Origin: Elusimicrobiaceae bacterium
GTDB taxonomy: Bacteria; Elusimicrobiota; Elusimicrobia; Elusimicrobiales; Elusimicrobiaceae
Assembly: GCA_017534965.1 (NCBI GenBank)
Contig: JAFXVA010000014.1
Span: forward strand, 1-32,156
Length of the DNA stretch: 32,156 nt
Direction: 5' to 3'
Made by a program: the position numbers and the translations under genes. Under the pieces are notes generated by a model. The model was not told the DNA's origin and searched no databases. It was given only the letters and a program-made list of their open reading frames with translations. Of this stretch, positions 26,615 to 32,156 are shown one piece after another; within the stretch, counting starts at the first letter, position 1, and each line of letters starts with the position of its first letter.

Positions 26615-26947
26615 TTATTTTTTTAGATTTTCTAAAGCTTCTTTATTGTTTTTATGTATTTGTGCTACTATTTGGCAAGTTTTCAAATCGGTACAAGCGG
26701 CGCAGGTTTCAAAATTTTTACTTTTTACGCATTTGCGCACTTGGCAAAGCGAACTGCAGAAAAATGTTTTTGCACCAGCAGTTCTGCAACCGGTGCAGTT
26801 AATCATTTCCGGCATAATTTCGGTCTTATTTAACTTGCTCCACAAATTGGCAGTTTTTTCTCTTAATTTATTATCGTTATTAAGGGTTGCGATGTAAGCG
26901 TCGCAGTTTTCACAATCAAGTCCGCAACAGGCTATAAGTTTTTTCAT
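26615..26947 (-). CDS. DUF3795 cysteine-rich protein
   Basis: This 110-aa small soluble protein has twelve cysteines: CCGLDCENC at residues 7-15, then CTGC and four further Cys pairs. The opening CGLDCENCDAYIAT is the hallmark of DUF3795, a family of unknown role likely to bind metal (zinc or iron-sulfur). The start at 26947 puts the protein at the family's normal N-terminus; an upstream in-frame start 8 codons earlier adds nothing recognisable. No Shine-Dalgarno sequence is present, but TATAAT lies 6 bases before the ATG, suggesting a leaderless message. It converges with the symporter gene. Confidence 0.82.
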   Translation of the reverse strand: MKKLIACCGLDCENCDAYIATLNNDNKLREKTANLWSKLNKTEIMPEMINCTGCRTAGAKTFFCSSLCQVRKCVKSKNFETCAACTDLKTCQIVAQIHKNNKEALENLKK

Positions 26948-26953
26948 AGCTAC

Positions 26954-26959
26954 ATTATA
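26954..26959 (-). promoter_or_regulatory. -10 element directly before the DUF3795 start
   Basis: On the minus strand TATAAT is followed by 6 bases and then the ATG at 26947, so transcription would begin at or next to the start codon. No -35 is convincing. Confidence 0.4.
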
Positions 26960-27020
26960 GAATATTAACAAAATTTATGCTTTTCTAAAAGTTGCAAAAT
27001 AAATATAGAGGTTTTTATGA

Positions 27021-27224
27021 TTGTTTTTTGTGTGCTTTATTTTACTAGTTTTATCTTTTTTTACCTATGGCAAATATGTGGAGCGCGTTTTCGGTCCGAC
27101 GGATGCTCAAAAGCCGGAAGTCCGCTTTGCTAATGGGGTTGATTATGTGCCAATGCCGCTTGGCCTTATTTTTACAGGGATAATTGCTACTTATTTCATA
27201 ATAAAAATGAAAAAAAGCAAATAA
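27021..27224 (+). pseudogene. cstA (carbon starvation protein) remnant
   Basis: A 67-codon frame encodes a hydrophobic helix followed by TYGKYVERVFGPTD and GVDYVPMP, which match the N-terminus of CstA peptide/pyruvate transporters (normally about 480-700 aa). Straight after PMP comes one more helix and a lysine-rich end, so the remaining helices are missing, as if an internal deletion joined the two ends. The only nearby ATG, at 27017 (AGAGG upstream), is out of frame by one base; the visible frame must start at TTG 27021 or be frameshifted. It could be translated as a two-helix microprotein, but decay of cstA is the simpler view. Confidence 0.55.
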
Positions 27225-27247
27225 CCAAAATATAACTTTTACCAATG

Positions 27248-27265
27248 ATGCTATTTTAATAGCAT
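27248..27265 (+). terminator. Weak hairpin after the cstA remnant
   Basis: The inverted repeat ATGCTAT/ATAGCAT around TTTA is followed by a T-rich but interrupted tract. It may end the upstream transcript before the MerR promoter. Confidence 0.35.
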
Positions 27266-27294
27266 AAGATTCCTTTATTTTTACAAATTTTTGC

Positions 27295-27325
27295 TTGACT
27301 TAGAGTCAACTCTAACTGCTATAAT
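27295..27325 (+). promoter_or_regulatory. MerR-type promoter with embedded operator
   Basis: TTGACT (27295-27300) and a perfect TATAAT (27320-27325) are separated by 19 bp, the over-long spacer typical of MerR-activated promoters. A perfect 7-bp inverted repeat TTAGAGT-CA-ACTCTAA (27300-27315) sits in that spacer. This matches the CTTAGAGT..ACTCTAAG type of operator known for AdhR/NmlR-like regulators. It precedes the merR gene, so it should control that gene and the operon behind it. Confidence 0.85.
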
Positions 27326-27342
27326 TTATGTAGGAGGTTTTT

Positions 27343-27720
27343 ATGACGATTTCCGAAGTAAGTAAAAAGTGTAATATTTCCGCTGATACTTTAAGATATT
27401 ATGAAAAGGTCGGTTTAATATCTTTTGTAAACAGAACTTCAGGCGGTCTTCGCGATTATAAGGAAGAAGACTGCAAGCAAATAATGTTTGTTAAATGTAT
27501 GCGCAGTGCGGGGCTTTCTATAGAAGTATTAAAAAAATATTTTGATTTATTTAAACGCGGTAAACGCACCTTAAAAACACGCAGAGATTTACTTGCAACG
27601 GAACGGGAAAAACTTAAAAAACATTTAACGGAACTACAAGATACAATTAAGCGTTTAGATTATAAAATTTCCGTTTATGATAAAGCACTAAAATCAAAAG
27701 ATAAAGAACTTAAATTTTAG
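27343..27720 (+). CDS. MerR-family regulator, AdhR-like
   Basis: This is a 125-aa DNA-binding activator. The winged helix-turn-helix lies at 1-40 (TISEVSKKCNISADTLRYYEKVGLI), followed by RDYKEEDCKQIMFVKCMRSAGLSIE and a long dimerisation coiled coil to the end. Cys52 in FVKCMRSAGLS aligns with the thiol that makes Bacillus AdhR respond to formaldehyde and methylglyoxal. There is no C-terminal metal-binding loop of the MerR/ZntR kind. TAGGAGG lies 5-7 bases before the ATG. The promoter in front carries a matching operator, so autoregulation and control of the downstream flavoprotein operon are likely. Response to aldehydes or other electrophiles is inference from Cys52. Confidence 0.9.
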   Translation: MTISEVSKKCNISADTLRYYEKVGLISFVNRTSGGLRDYKEEDCKQIMFVKCMRSAGLSIEVLKKYFDLFKRGKRTLKTRRDLLATEREKLKKHLTELQDTIKRLDYKISVYDKALKSKDKELKF

Positions 27721-27729
27721 GAGGTTATA

Positions 27730-28344
27730 ATGTTAAAAAAGATAATTATTATACTTGTAATTCTTGCTTTTATAGGTGCGCTAATAGCAATAATACATAA
27801 TTTAAGGGTTGCTTATAAAAACAAAAAAGAATTATCAAAGTTTAATCAGACAGAGGATTATAAAGCAAATTTAGGCAAAGTGCTTGTGGTTTATTATTCT
27901 TGGACGGGCCATACCCAAGATATTGCAGGGCAAATTGCCTCCTTAACAAAGGGCGATGTTTACCGCATTGAAACAGAAGAAGATTTTAAATCTTCTCCTG
28001 CTTTTTATGCTCGTGTTAAAAAGAACTTAAAGGAAAAGAATTATCCTAAATTAAAAGGTCAAATGCCAAATATTGATAGTTATGATACTATCTTTGTCGG
28101 CGGGCCTGTTTGGTGGTATACAATGGCAACACCGCTTTATTCTTTCTTGGGGCAAATGGATTTTAAAGGTAAAAAGATTATACCTTTTTCCACTCAAGGC
28201 AGTAATCCGGGCACATTTTTACAAGATTTTAAAAATGAAGCAAAAAATGCCCAAGTTGGCACTTATGCAAACTTTAATAATGTAAGTGCAAAATATAATA
28301 CCGAAGTTCATAATAAAATTATTCATTGGATAAATAATTTATAA
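27730..28344 (+). CDS. Membrane-anchored flavodoxin
   Basis: This flavodoxin-fold FMN protein has one N-terminal transmembrane helix (residues ~4-25) and a basic linker. The FMN phosphate loop YYSWTGHTQDIA is near 55-66, GGPVWWYTMATP near 122-133 supplies the isoalloxazine loop, and FSTQGSNPG near 153 completes the flavodoxin_4-type site. It is 204 aa. It starts 9 bp after the regulator gene, with AGGAGG overlapping that gene's stop, so it is co-transcribed. It should carry electrons at the membrane; which face it occupies cannot be settled from charge distribution, because both sides of the helix are basic. Confidence 0.82.
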   Translation: MLKKIIIILVILAFIGALIAIIHNLRVAYKNKKELSKFNQTEDYKANLGKVLVVYYSWTGHTQDIAGQIASLTKGDVYRIETEEDFKSSPAFYARVKKNLKEKNYPKLKGQMPNIDSYDTIFVGGPVWWYTMATPLYSFLGQMDFKGKKIIPFSTQGSNPGTFLQDFKNEAKNAQVGTYANFNNVSAKYNTEVHNKIIHWINNL

Positions 28345-28354
28345 GAGGAGCTTT

Positions 28355-28984
28355 ATGAAAGTATTATTGATTAACGGAAGTCCCCATAAAGAAGGTTGCA
28401 CTTTTACGGCTTTAAGCGAAATTGCAAAAACCTTAAATAAACATAATATTGAAACAGAAATTTTCCATATAGGTGCAAAACCTATTGCCGGATGTATTGC
28501 TTGTGGCAAATGCAAAGAAAATGGTAAATGTATCTATGAAGACGGAGTAAATGAAATTGGCTCAAGAATTGATACTTTTGATGCTATTGTTCTTGGTTCG
28601 CCTGTTTATTATGCCGGTCCTAGCGGGCAACTTTGTTCTTTTTGTGATCGTTTATTCTTTGCCAATTCCGGTAAAATGGCCGGTAAACTTGCCGCTGCGG
28701 TGGTATCTTGCCGAAGGGGCGGGGCAACGGCTTCTTTTGATAGATTAAACAAATATTTTACAATTACCAATATGCAGGTAGTAGGTTCGCAATATTGGAA
28801 TATGGTTCATGGTTTTACGCCCGAAGATGTTCGCAAAGATTTAGAAGGATTGCAAACTATGCGCACCCTTGGCGAAAATATGGCCTGGCTTTTAAAATGT
28901 ATAGAACTTGGTAAACAAAACGGAATTAATAGACCGACTTATGAACCTATAACATTTACTAATTTTATTAAAGGAGATAAATAA
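28355..28984 (+). CDS. Iron-sulfur flavoprotein (Isf-like) NAD(P)H-dependent oxidoreductase
   Basis: It is a flavodoxin-like fold of the NADPH-dependent FMN reductase superfamily. The N-terminal phosphate loop is INGSPHKEGCT. The compact cluster motif CIACGKCKENGKC (CX2CX2CX5C, near 47-59) matches that of iron-sulfur flavoprotein and should bind one [4Fe-4S]. GSPVYYAGPSG near 86 is the flavin loop. It is 209 aa with no signal peptide, so it is cytoplasmic. AGAGGAG lies upstream of the ATG and it begins 10 bp after the flavodoxin gene. It probably reduces a small electrophile, quinone or oxidant, or passes electrons to the flavodoxins. Confidence 0.82.
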   Translation: MKVLLINGSPHKEGCTFTALSEIAKTLNKHNIETEIFHIGAKPIAGCIACGKCKENGKCIYEDGVNEIGSRIDTFDAIVLGSPVYYAGPSGQLCSFCDRLFFANSGKMAGKLAAAVVSCRRGGATASFDRLNKYFTITNMQVVGSQYWNMVHGFTPEDVRKDLEGLQTMRTLGENMAWLLKCIELGKQNGINRPTYEPITFTNFIKGDK

Positions 28985-29946
28985 TGAAAAAAATAATCAG
29001 TGTAATTGTTGCATCAGTAGTTTTCTGTGCTTGTAGTAGCGCACAAAAGGAAGTAAATAAAGTTGAAGCTGTATCCCAAGATAAACCCATTGTTTATTTT
29101 ACAAAGGATATTAGCCCGGAAGGTCTTATAAAAATTTATGATAAGATTTCCCAAAATATTGACGGTAAAGTAGCCATTAAATTTCATACAGGCGAGCCGC
29201 ACGGCCCAAATATTTTACCGGTGCCTATGGTAAAAGCTTTATGGGAACATATTCCAAACAGCCGCCTTGTGGAAACAAATGTTTTTTATACTTCTCCGCG
29301 TCAAACAACAAAAGGCCATAGAGAAACTTTAAAAACAAACGGCTGGACCTTTACCGAAGTTGATATTTTAGATGAAGACGGCACAACAATGCTTCCTATC
29401 AAAGGGGGGAAACATTTTAAAGAAATGTCTATGGGTAGCCATATTTTAAATTATGATTCTTTAGTCGTTCTTACACACTTTAAAGGTCATGCTATGGGCG
29501 GTTATGGCGGCAGTATGAAGAATATTGCTATCGGTATGGCTGATGGCAAAATCGGCAAAAAAATGATACACCAAAAAGGCGATAATCAATGGGGTTATAC
29601 CGGTGGGCGTTTCCAAGAAAATATGGCAGAATCCGCCAAAGCAACGGTGGACCATTTCGGCAAAAAAATTGTATATATCAATGTTTTGCGCCGTATGTCT
29701 GTTGATTGTGATTGTGCAGGCACTTCTGCTGCAGAACCAAAAGCGCATGATATCGGTATTTTGGCTTCTACCAATATTGTAGCGGTGGACCAGGCCTCAC
29801 TTGACCAAGTTTATGCCTTGCCTGAAGCAGAATTGCACGATTTACAGGAACGCATAGAATCACGCGAGGGCTTACGCCAAATTTCCTATATGAAAGAACT
29901 CGGTATGGGCAGTGGCGAATATACTTTGGTAAATATTGATAAATAA
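28984..29946 (+). CDS. DUF362 domain lipoprotein
   Basis: This 320-aa protein has a short signal and possible lipobox VFCAC (Cys17). The body is a DUF362 domain: VAIKFHTGEPHGPN near 62, ETNVFYTSPRQTT, LTHFKGHAMGGYGGSMKN near 162, and INVLRRMSVDCDC near 238, followed by DIGILASTNIVAVDQAS. Many DUF362 proteins carry an extra ferredoxin domain; this one does not, but the conserved His, Cys and Asp residues could hold a metal or cluster. Its ATG shares one base with the TAA of the Isf-like gene, so it is coupled to it. Function is unknown; the redox operon suggests an envelope electron-transfer or metal-linked role. Confidence 0.8.
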   Translation: MKKIISVIVASVVFCACSSAQKEVNKVEAVSQDKPIVYFTKDISPEGLIKIYDKISQNIDGKVAIKFHTGEPHGPNILPVPMVKALWEHIPNSRLVETNVFYTSPRQTTKGHRETLKTNGWTFTEVDILDEDGTTMLPIKGGKHFKEMSMGSHILNYDSLVVLTHFKGHAMGGYGGSMKNIAIGMADGKIGKKMIHQKGDNQWGYTGGRFQENMAESAKATVDHFGKKIVYINVLRRMSVDCDCAGTSAAEPKAHDIGILASTNIVAVDQASLDQVYALPEAELHDLQERIESREGLRQISYMKELGMGSGEYTLVNIDK

Positions 29947-29964
29947 AATCTAGAGTATAAAAAA

Positions 29965-29986
29965 TTTAGGTGCTTGGAAACCTGAA
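29965..29986 (+). other. Hairpin inside the redox operon
   Basis: TTTAGGT (29965-29971) can pair with ACCTGAA (29980-29986), with one G-U pair, around an 8-base loop, in the 80-bp gap between the DUF362 and second Isf-like genes. There is no T run, so it is not a standard terminator; it could be an mRNA processing or stability element. Confidence 0.3.
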
Positions 29987-30026
29987 GATTAAGAGATTTT
30001 AAAAAAGGAAATTATAAGGAGATTAT

Positions 30027-30566
30027 ATGAGTAAAAAAGTTTTAATTATTTCTGCTTCACCGCGCAAGGGGGGCAATTCTGATGTTTTATGCGACCAATT
30101 TTTACTTGGTGCAAAAGAAGCTGGCCACGAGGTGGAAAAAGTGTTTTTGCGCGATAAAAAAATAAATTATTGTATGGGTTGCGGTGTGTGTAATAACACT
30201 CATACCTGCGTGCAAAAAGACGATATGAAAGACCTTCTTGAAAAAATGGTTAAGGCAGATGTTCTTGTGCTTGCTACCCCGGTTTATTTTTACACAATGG
30301 ACGGCCAACTTAAAACATTTATTGACCGCTGTGTTTCCAGATATACCGAAATGACAAATAAAGAAGTTTATTTTATCGTAAGTGCCGCCGATACCGAAAA
30401 AGCAAATTTAAAACCTACAATAGAGGGCTTGCGCGGTTTTACGCGTGATTGTCTTGAAGGCACAAAAGAAAAAGGCATTATTTACGGAACAGGTGCTTGG
30501 CAAGTCGGCGAAATCAAGAATTTACCCGTCTATCAAGAAGCTTATGAAACAGGCAAAAAGTGCTAA
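30027..30566 (+). CDS. Second iron-sulfur flavoprotein-like NAD(P)H-dependent oxidoreductase
   Basis: This 179-aa flavodoxin-like protein is related to the first Isf-like protein but shorter. It opens with ISASPRKGGNSD (FMN phosphate loop). The CMGCGVCNNTHTC motif (CX2CX2CX5C, near 50-62) should bind a [4Fe-4S] cluster, and ATPVYFYTMDGQLKTFIDR near 91 is the flavin/dimer region. No signal peptide is present. AAGGAG lies 7-8 bases before the ATG. The 80-bp gap upstream is the largest in the operon and contains a hairpin. Two such reductases in one operon suggest different substrates or a relay. Confidence 0.82.
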   Translation: MSKKVLIISASPRKGGNSDVLCDQFLLGAKEAGHEVEKVFLRDKKINYCMGCGVCNNTHTCVQKDDMKDLLEKMVKADVLVLATPVYFYTMDGQLKTFIDRCVSRYTEMTNKEVYFIVSAADTEKANLKPTIEGLRGFTRDCLEGTKEKGIIYGTGAWQVGEIKNLPVYQEAYETGKKC

Positions 30567-30576
30567 AAGGAAAATT

Positions 30577-31590
30577 ATGAAAAAACTATTATTGTTAGCA
30601 GTTATTTTACTTGGAGGTTTAACAATGGCAACAGCAAAAAGTTGGGATAAAGTGTTTACAAAAAGCGATAACGTTTCTGTTAAAAAAGTGCATTTTAACA
30701 ATCGCTATGGCATAAAATTAGCAGGAGATTTATATATGCCAAAAAACATTAAAAAAGGTGATAAACTAGCGGCAATTGCCGTCAGCGGTCCTTTTGGCGC
30801 GGTTAAAGAACAATCTTCCGGTCTTTATGCGCAAACTATGGCAGAGCGCGGTTTTATTGCGCTTGCTTTTGACCCTTCTTATACAGGAGAATCTTCCGGC
30901 AAACCAAGAAATGTTGCTTCCCCCGATATTAACACAGAAGATTTTAGCGCAGCAGTAGATTATTTAACTACTTTACCTAATGTAGATGAAGATAAAATCG
31001 GTATTATCGGTATTTGCGGTTTTGGCGGTTGGGCTTTAAATGCGGCCGCTATGGATACGCGCATTAAAGCAACGGTTGTTTCTACAATGTATGATATGAC
31101 GCGTGTGGCCGCTAAAGGTTATAATGATTCTATTGACGAAAATGCCCGTTATGAAATGCTTAAAGCTTTAAATGCTCAGCGCACAAAAGATTATAAAAAC
31201 GGCACCTATGCCGGAGCCGATGGCTTACCGGAAAAATTAACAGGCCAAGAACCGCAATTTGTGAAAGATTATTTTAATTATTACAAAACACCGCGCGGTT
31301 TTCACCCACGCTCAATTAACTCTAACGGCAAATGGAACACAACTTCTTCTTTAGGGCTTATAAATCAACCGGCTTTGCAACGTTCCGGTGAAATTAGAAA
31401 TGCCGTTTTAGTTATCCACGGCGAAAAAGCCCACAGCCGCTATTTTGGCGAAGATGCCTTTAAAAAATTAAAAGGCACAAATAAAGAATTGCTTATCATC
31501 CCGGGTGCAAGTCATGTTGATTTATATGATAATATGGCAAAAATTCCGTTTGATAAAATAGAAAATTTCTTTAAAACTAACTTGAAATAA
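30577..31590 (+). CDS. Exported alpha/beta hydrolase with Cys nucleophile motif (YcjY/dienelactone hydrolase-like)
   Basis: The start at 30577 (AAAAGG upstream, 10 bp after the previous stop) gives 337 aa with a Sec signal peptide, MKKLLLLAVILLGGLTMATA. An open frame running 44 codons further upstream overlaps the previous gene and would bury the signal. The hydrolase core follows: the oxyanion region is AVSGPFG near 67, and the nucleophile elbow GICGFGG places Cys147 where Ser is usual. The acid probably lies near 283-292, and the base is H313 in PGASHVD. Cys-for-Ser elbows are seen in dienelactone hydrolases and in YcjY-type proteins. It probably hydrolyses a small ester or thioester outside the cytoplasm. 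Substrate is unknown. Confidence 0.82.
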   Translation: MKKLLLLAVILLGGLTMATAKSWDKVFTKSDNVSVKKVHFNNRYGIKLAGDLYMPKNIKKGDKLAAIAVSGPFGAVKEQSSGLYAQTMAERGFIALAFDPSYTGESSGKPRNVASPDINTEDFSAAVDYLTTLPNVDEDKIGIIGICGFGGWALNAAAMDTRIKATVVSTMYDMTRVAAKGYNDSIDENARYEMLKALNAQRTKDYKNGTYAGADGLPEKLTGQEPQFVKDYFNYYKTPRGFHPRSINSNGKWNTTSSLGLINQPALQRSGEIRNAVLVIHGEKAHSRYFGEDAFKKLKGTNKELLIIPGASHVDLYDNMAKIPFDKIENFFKTNLK

Positions 31591-31602
31591 AAGGAGCAAT
31601 AT

Positions 31603-32156
31603 ATGAAGAAAATATTAGTATTTTTAACAGCAGTTTTATTTGTTATGGCCTGTAATGCCAAACCTACTGCAAAACAGGCCACAAAGCCCGCACCGGCGCA
31701 AAAGAAAAATGTGTTAGTTGCTTATTTTTCCGCCACAGGCACAACAAAAAAAGTGGCCCAAAATTTAGCCCAAATAACTAAGGGCGATATTTACGAAATA
31801 AAACCTTTAACACTTTATACAAGCGAAGATTTAGATTGGACTAATCCCAATTCACGCACTTCCTTAGAGATGAAAGATCAAACTTCCCGCCCGGGTATAG
31901 TGCCGGAAAATCTTTCTCTTAAAGATTATGATACTATTTATCTTGGTTTTCCTATTTGGTGGGGAACGGCACCAACAATAGTAAGAACTTTTCTTGAAAA
32001 ACAAGATTTTTCAAACAAAAAAGTTATTATCTTTGTTACTTCAGGAACCAGCGGTATTGGTAATGTAGATCAAGATTTAAAATCAAGTATATCTTCTTCT
32101 GCGATAATTATTAAAGGCAAAGCCCTAAACGGCAACCCTTCTATTGAAGAATTAAC
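31603..32156 (+). CDS. Flavodoxin lipoprotein (partial, runs off the window)
   Basis: From ATG 31603, AAGGAG lies 7 bases upstream, and 184 codons are open to the window edge without a stop. The signal MKKILVFLTAVLFVMAC ends in a good lipobox with Cys17. A proline/alanine/lysine linker follows, then a flavodoxin domain: LVAYFSATGTTKKVA (FMN phosphate loop), LGFPIWWGTAPT (flavin loop) and FVTSGTSGIG. It is a paralogue-type partner of the membrane-anchored flavodoxin at the operon start, but attached by lipid. Gene order and spacing (12 bp) put it in the same operon. The C-terminus, roughly the last helix and strand, is missing here. Confidence 0.85.
   Translation, partial: MKKILVFLTAVLFVMACNAKPTAKQATKPAPAQKKNVLVAYFSATGTTKKVAQNLAQITKGDIYEIKPLTLYTSEDLDWTNPNSRTSLEMKDQTSRPGIVPENLSLKDYDTIYLGFPIWWGTAPTIVRTFLEKQDFSNKKVIIFVTSGTSGIGNVDQDLKSSISSSAIIIKGKALNGNPSIEEL

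Noticed and set aside
27248-27265. Inverted repeat as a second MerR operator
   Set aside because: Its sequence is unrelated to the TTAGAGT repeat and it lies outside the promoter; a weak terminator hairpin fits better.
30445-30576. Upstream extension of the alpha/beta hydrolase
   Set aside because: It overlaps the previous gene by over 100 bases and would bury a clear signal peptide that begins at 30577.

Overview
The window is AT-rich, densely coded DNA from a Gram-negative-type bacterium: it has lipoprotein signal peptides, an O-antigen/capsule-type Wzx/Wzy locus, WecB/WecC and a UDP-galactopyranose mutase. Stand-alone PreA, an alanine/Na+ symporter, compact iron-sulfur flavoproteins and a BspA-type repeat protein would suit an anaerobic, probably gut-associated host. 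Elusimicrobiota is one possibility, but the sequence alone does not prove the phylum. I see no rRNA, tRNA, CRISPR array or insertion sequence.

Layout. (1) 1-4333, housekeeping and envelope genes: an RsmF-like rRNA methyltransferase, a convergent exported D-Ala-D-Ala dipeptidase, PreA, and a HAD-family lipoprotein followed by a hairpin terminator. (2) 4374-21928, one long co-directional polysaccharide operon. It starts at an extended -10 promoter and ends at a perfect 13-bp-stem bidirectional terminator. Its order is wecC, wecB, wzy-like, GT4, CapA-like, PaaK/CapK-like ligase, MDR+Gfo/Idh two-domain oxidoreductase, heparinase II/III-like protein, WbuB-like GT4, wzx, a licD gene broken by an in-frame stop, a GNAT acyltransferase, a class V aminotransferase, and a cytidylyltransferase fused to a degenerate Gfo/Idh domain. 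(3) 21952-23697, a three-gene minus-strand cassette with a consensus sigma70-type promoter and phage-structural character: a 99-aa protein, a 395-aa leucine-rich-repeat protein and a 54-aa protein. (4) 23883-27224: glf, an AGCS symporter, a convergent DUF3795 protein, and what looks like a deleted cstA remnant. (5) 27295-32156, an AdhR-like MerR regulator with its own textbook operator, followed by an operon of flavodoxins, two CX2CX2CX5C flavoproteins, a DUF362 lipoprotein and an exported alpha/beta hydrolase. The last gene runs off the window.

How the genes work together. WecB and WecC should make UDP-ManNAcA. The glycosyltransferases build a repeat unit, Wzx flips it and Wzy polymerises it. 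The block at the 3' end of the operon (licD, GNAT, aminotransferase, cytidylyltransferase fusion) looks like a route to a CDP-activated amino compound that LicD would attach to the glycan; its product is unknown, and LicD is disrupted here. The MerR operon looks like an electrophile/aldehyde-responsive redox module, with several members predicted to be exported or membrane-anchored.

The strongest candidates for something undescribed are the CDP-linked decoration block, the phage-derived cassette lodged between the glycan operon and glf, and the envelope flavodoxin operon.
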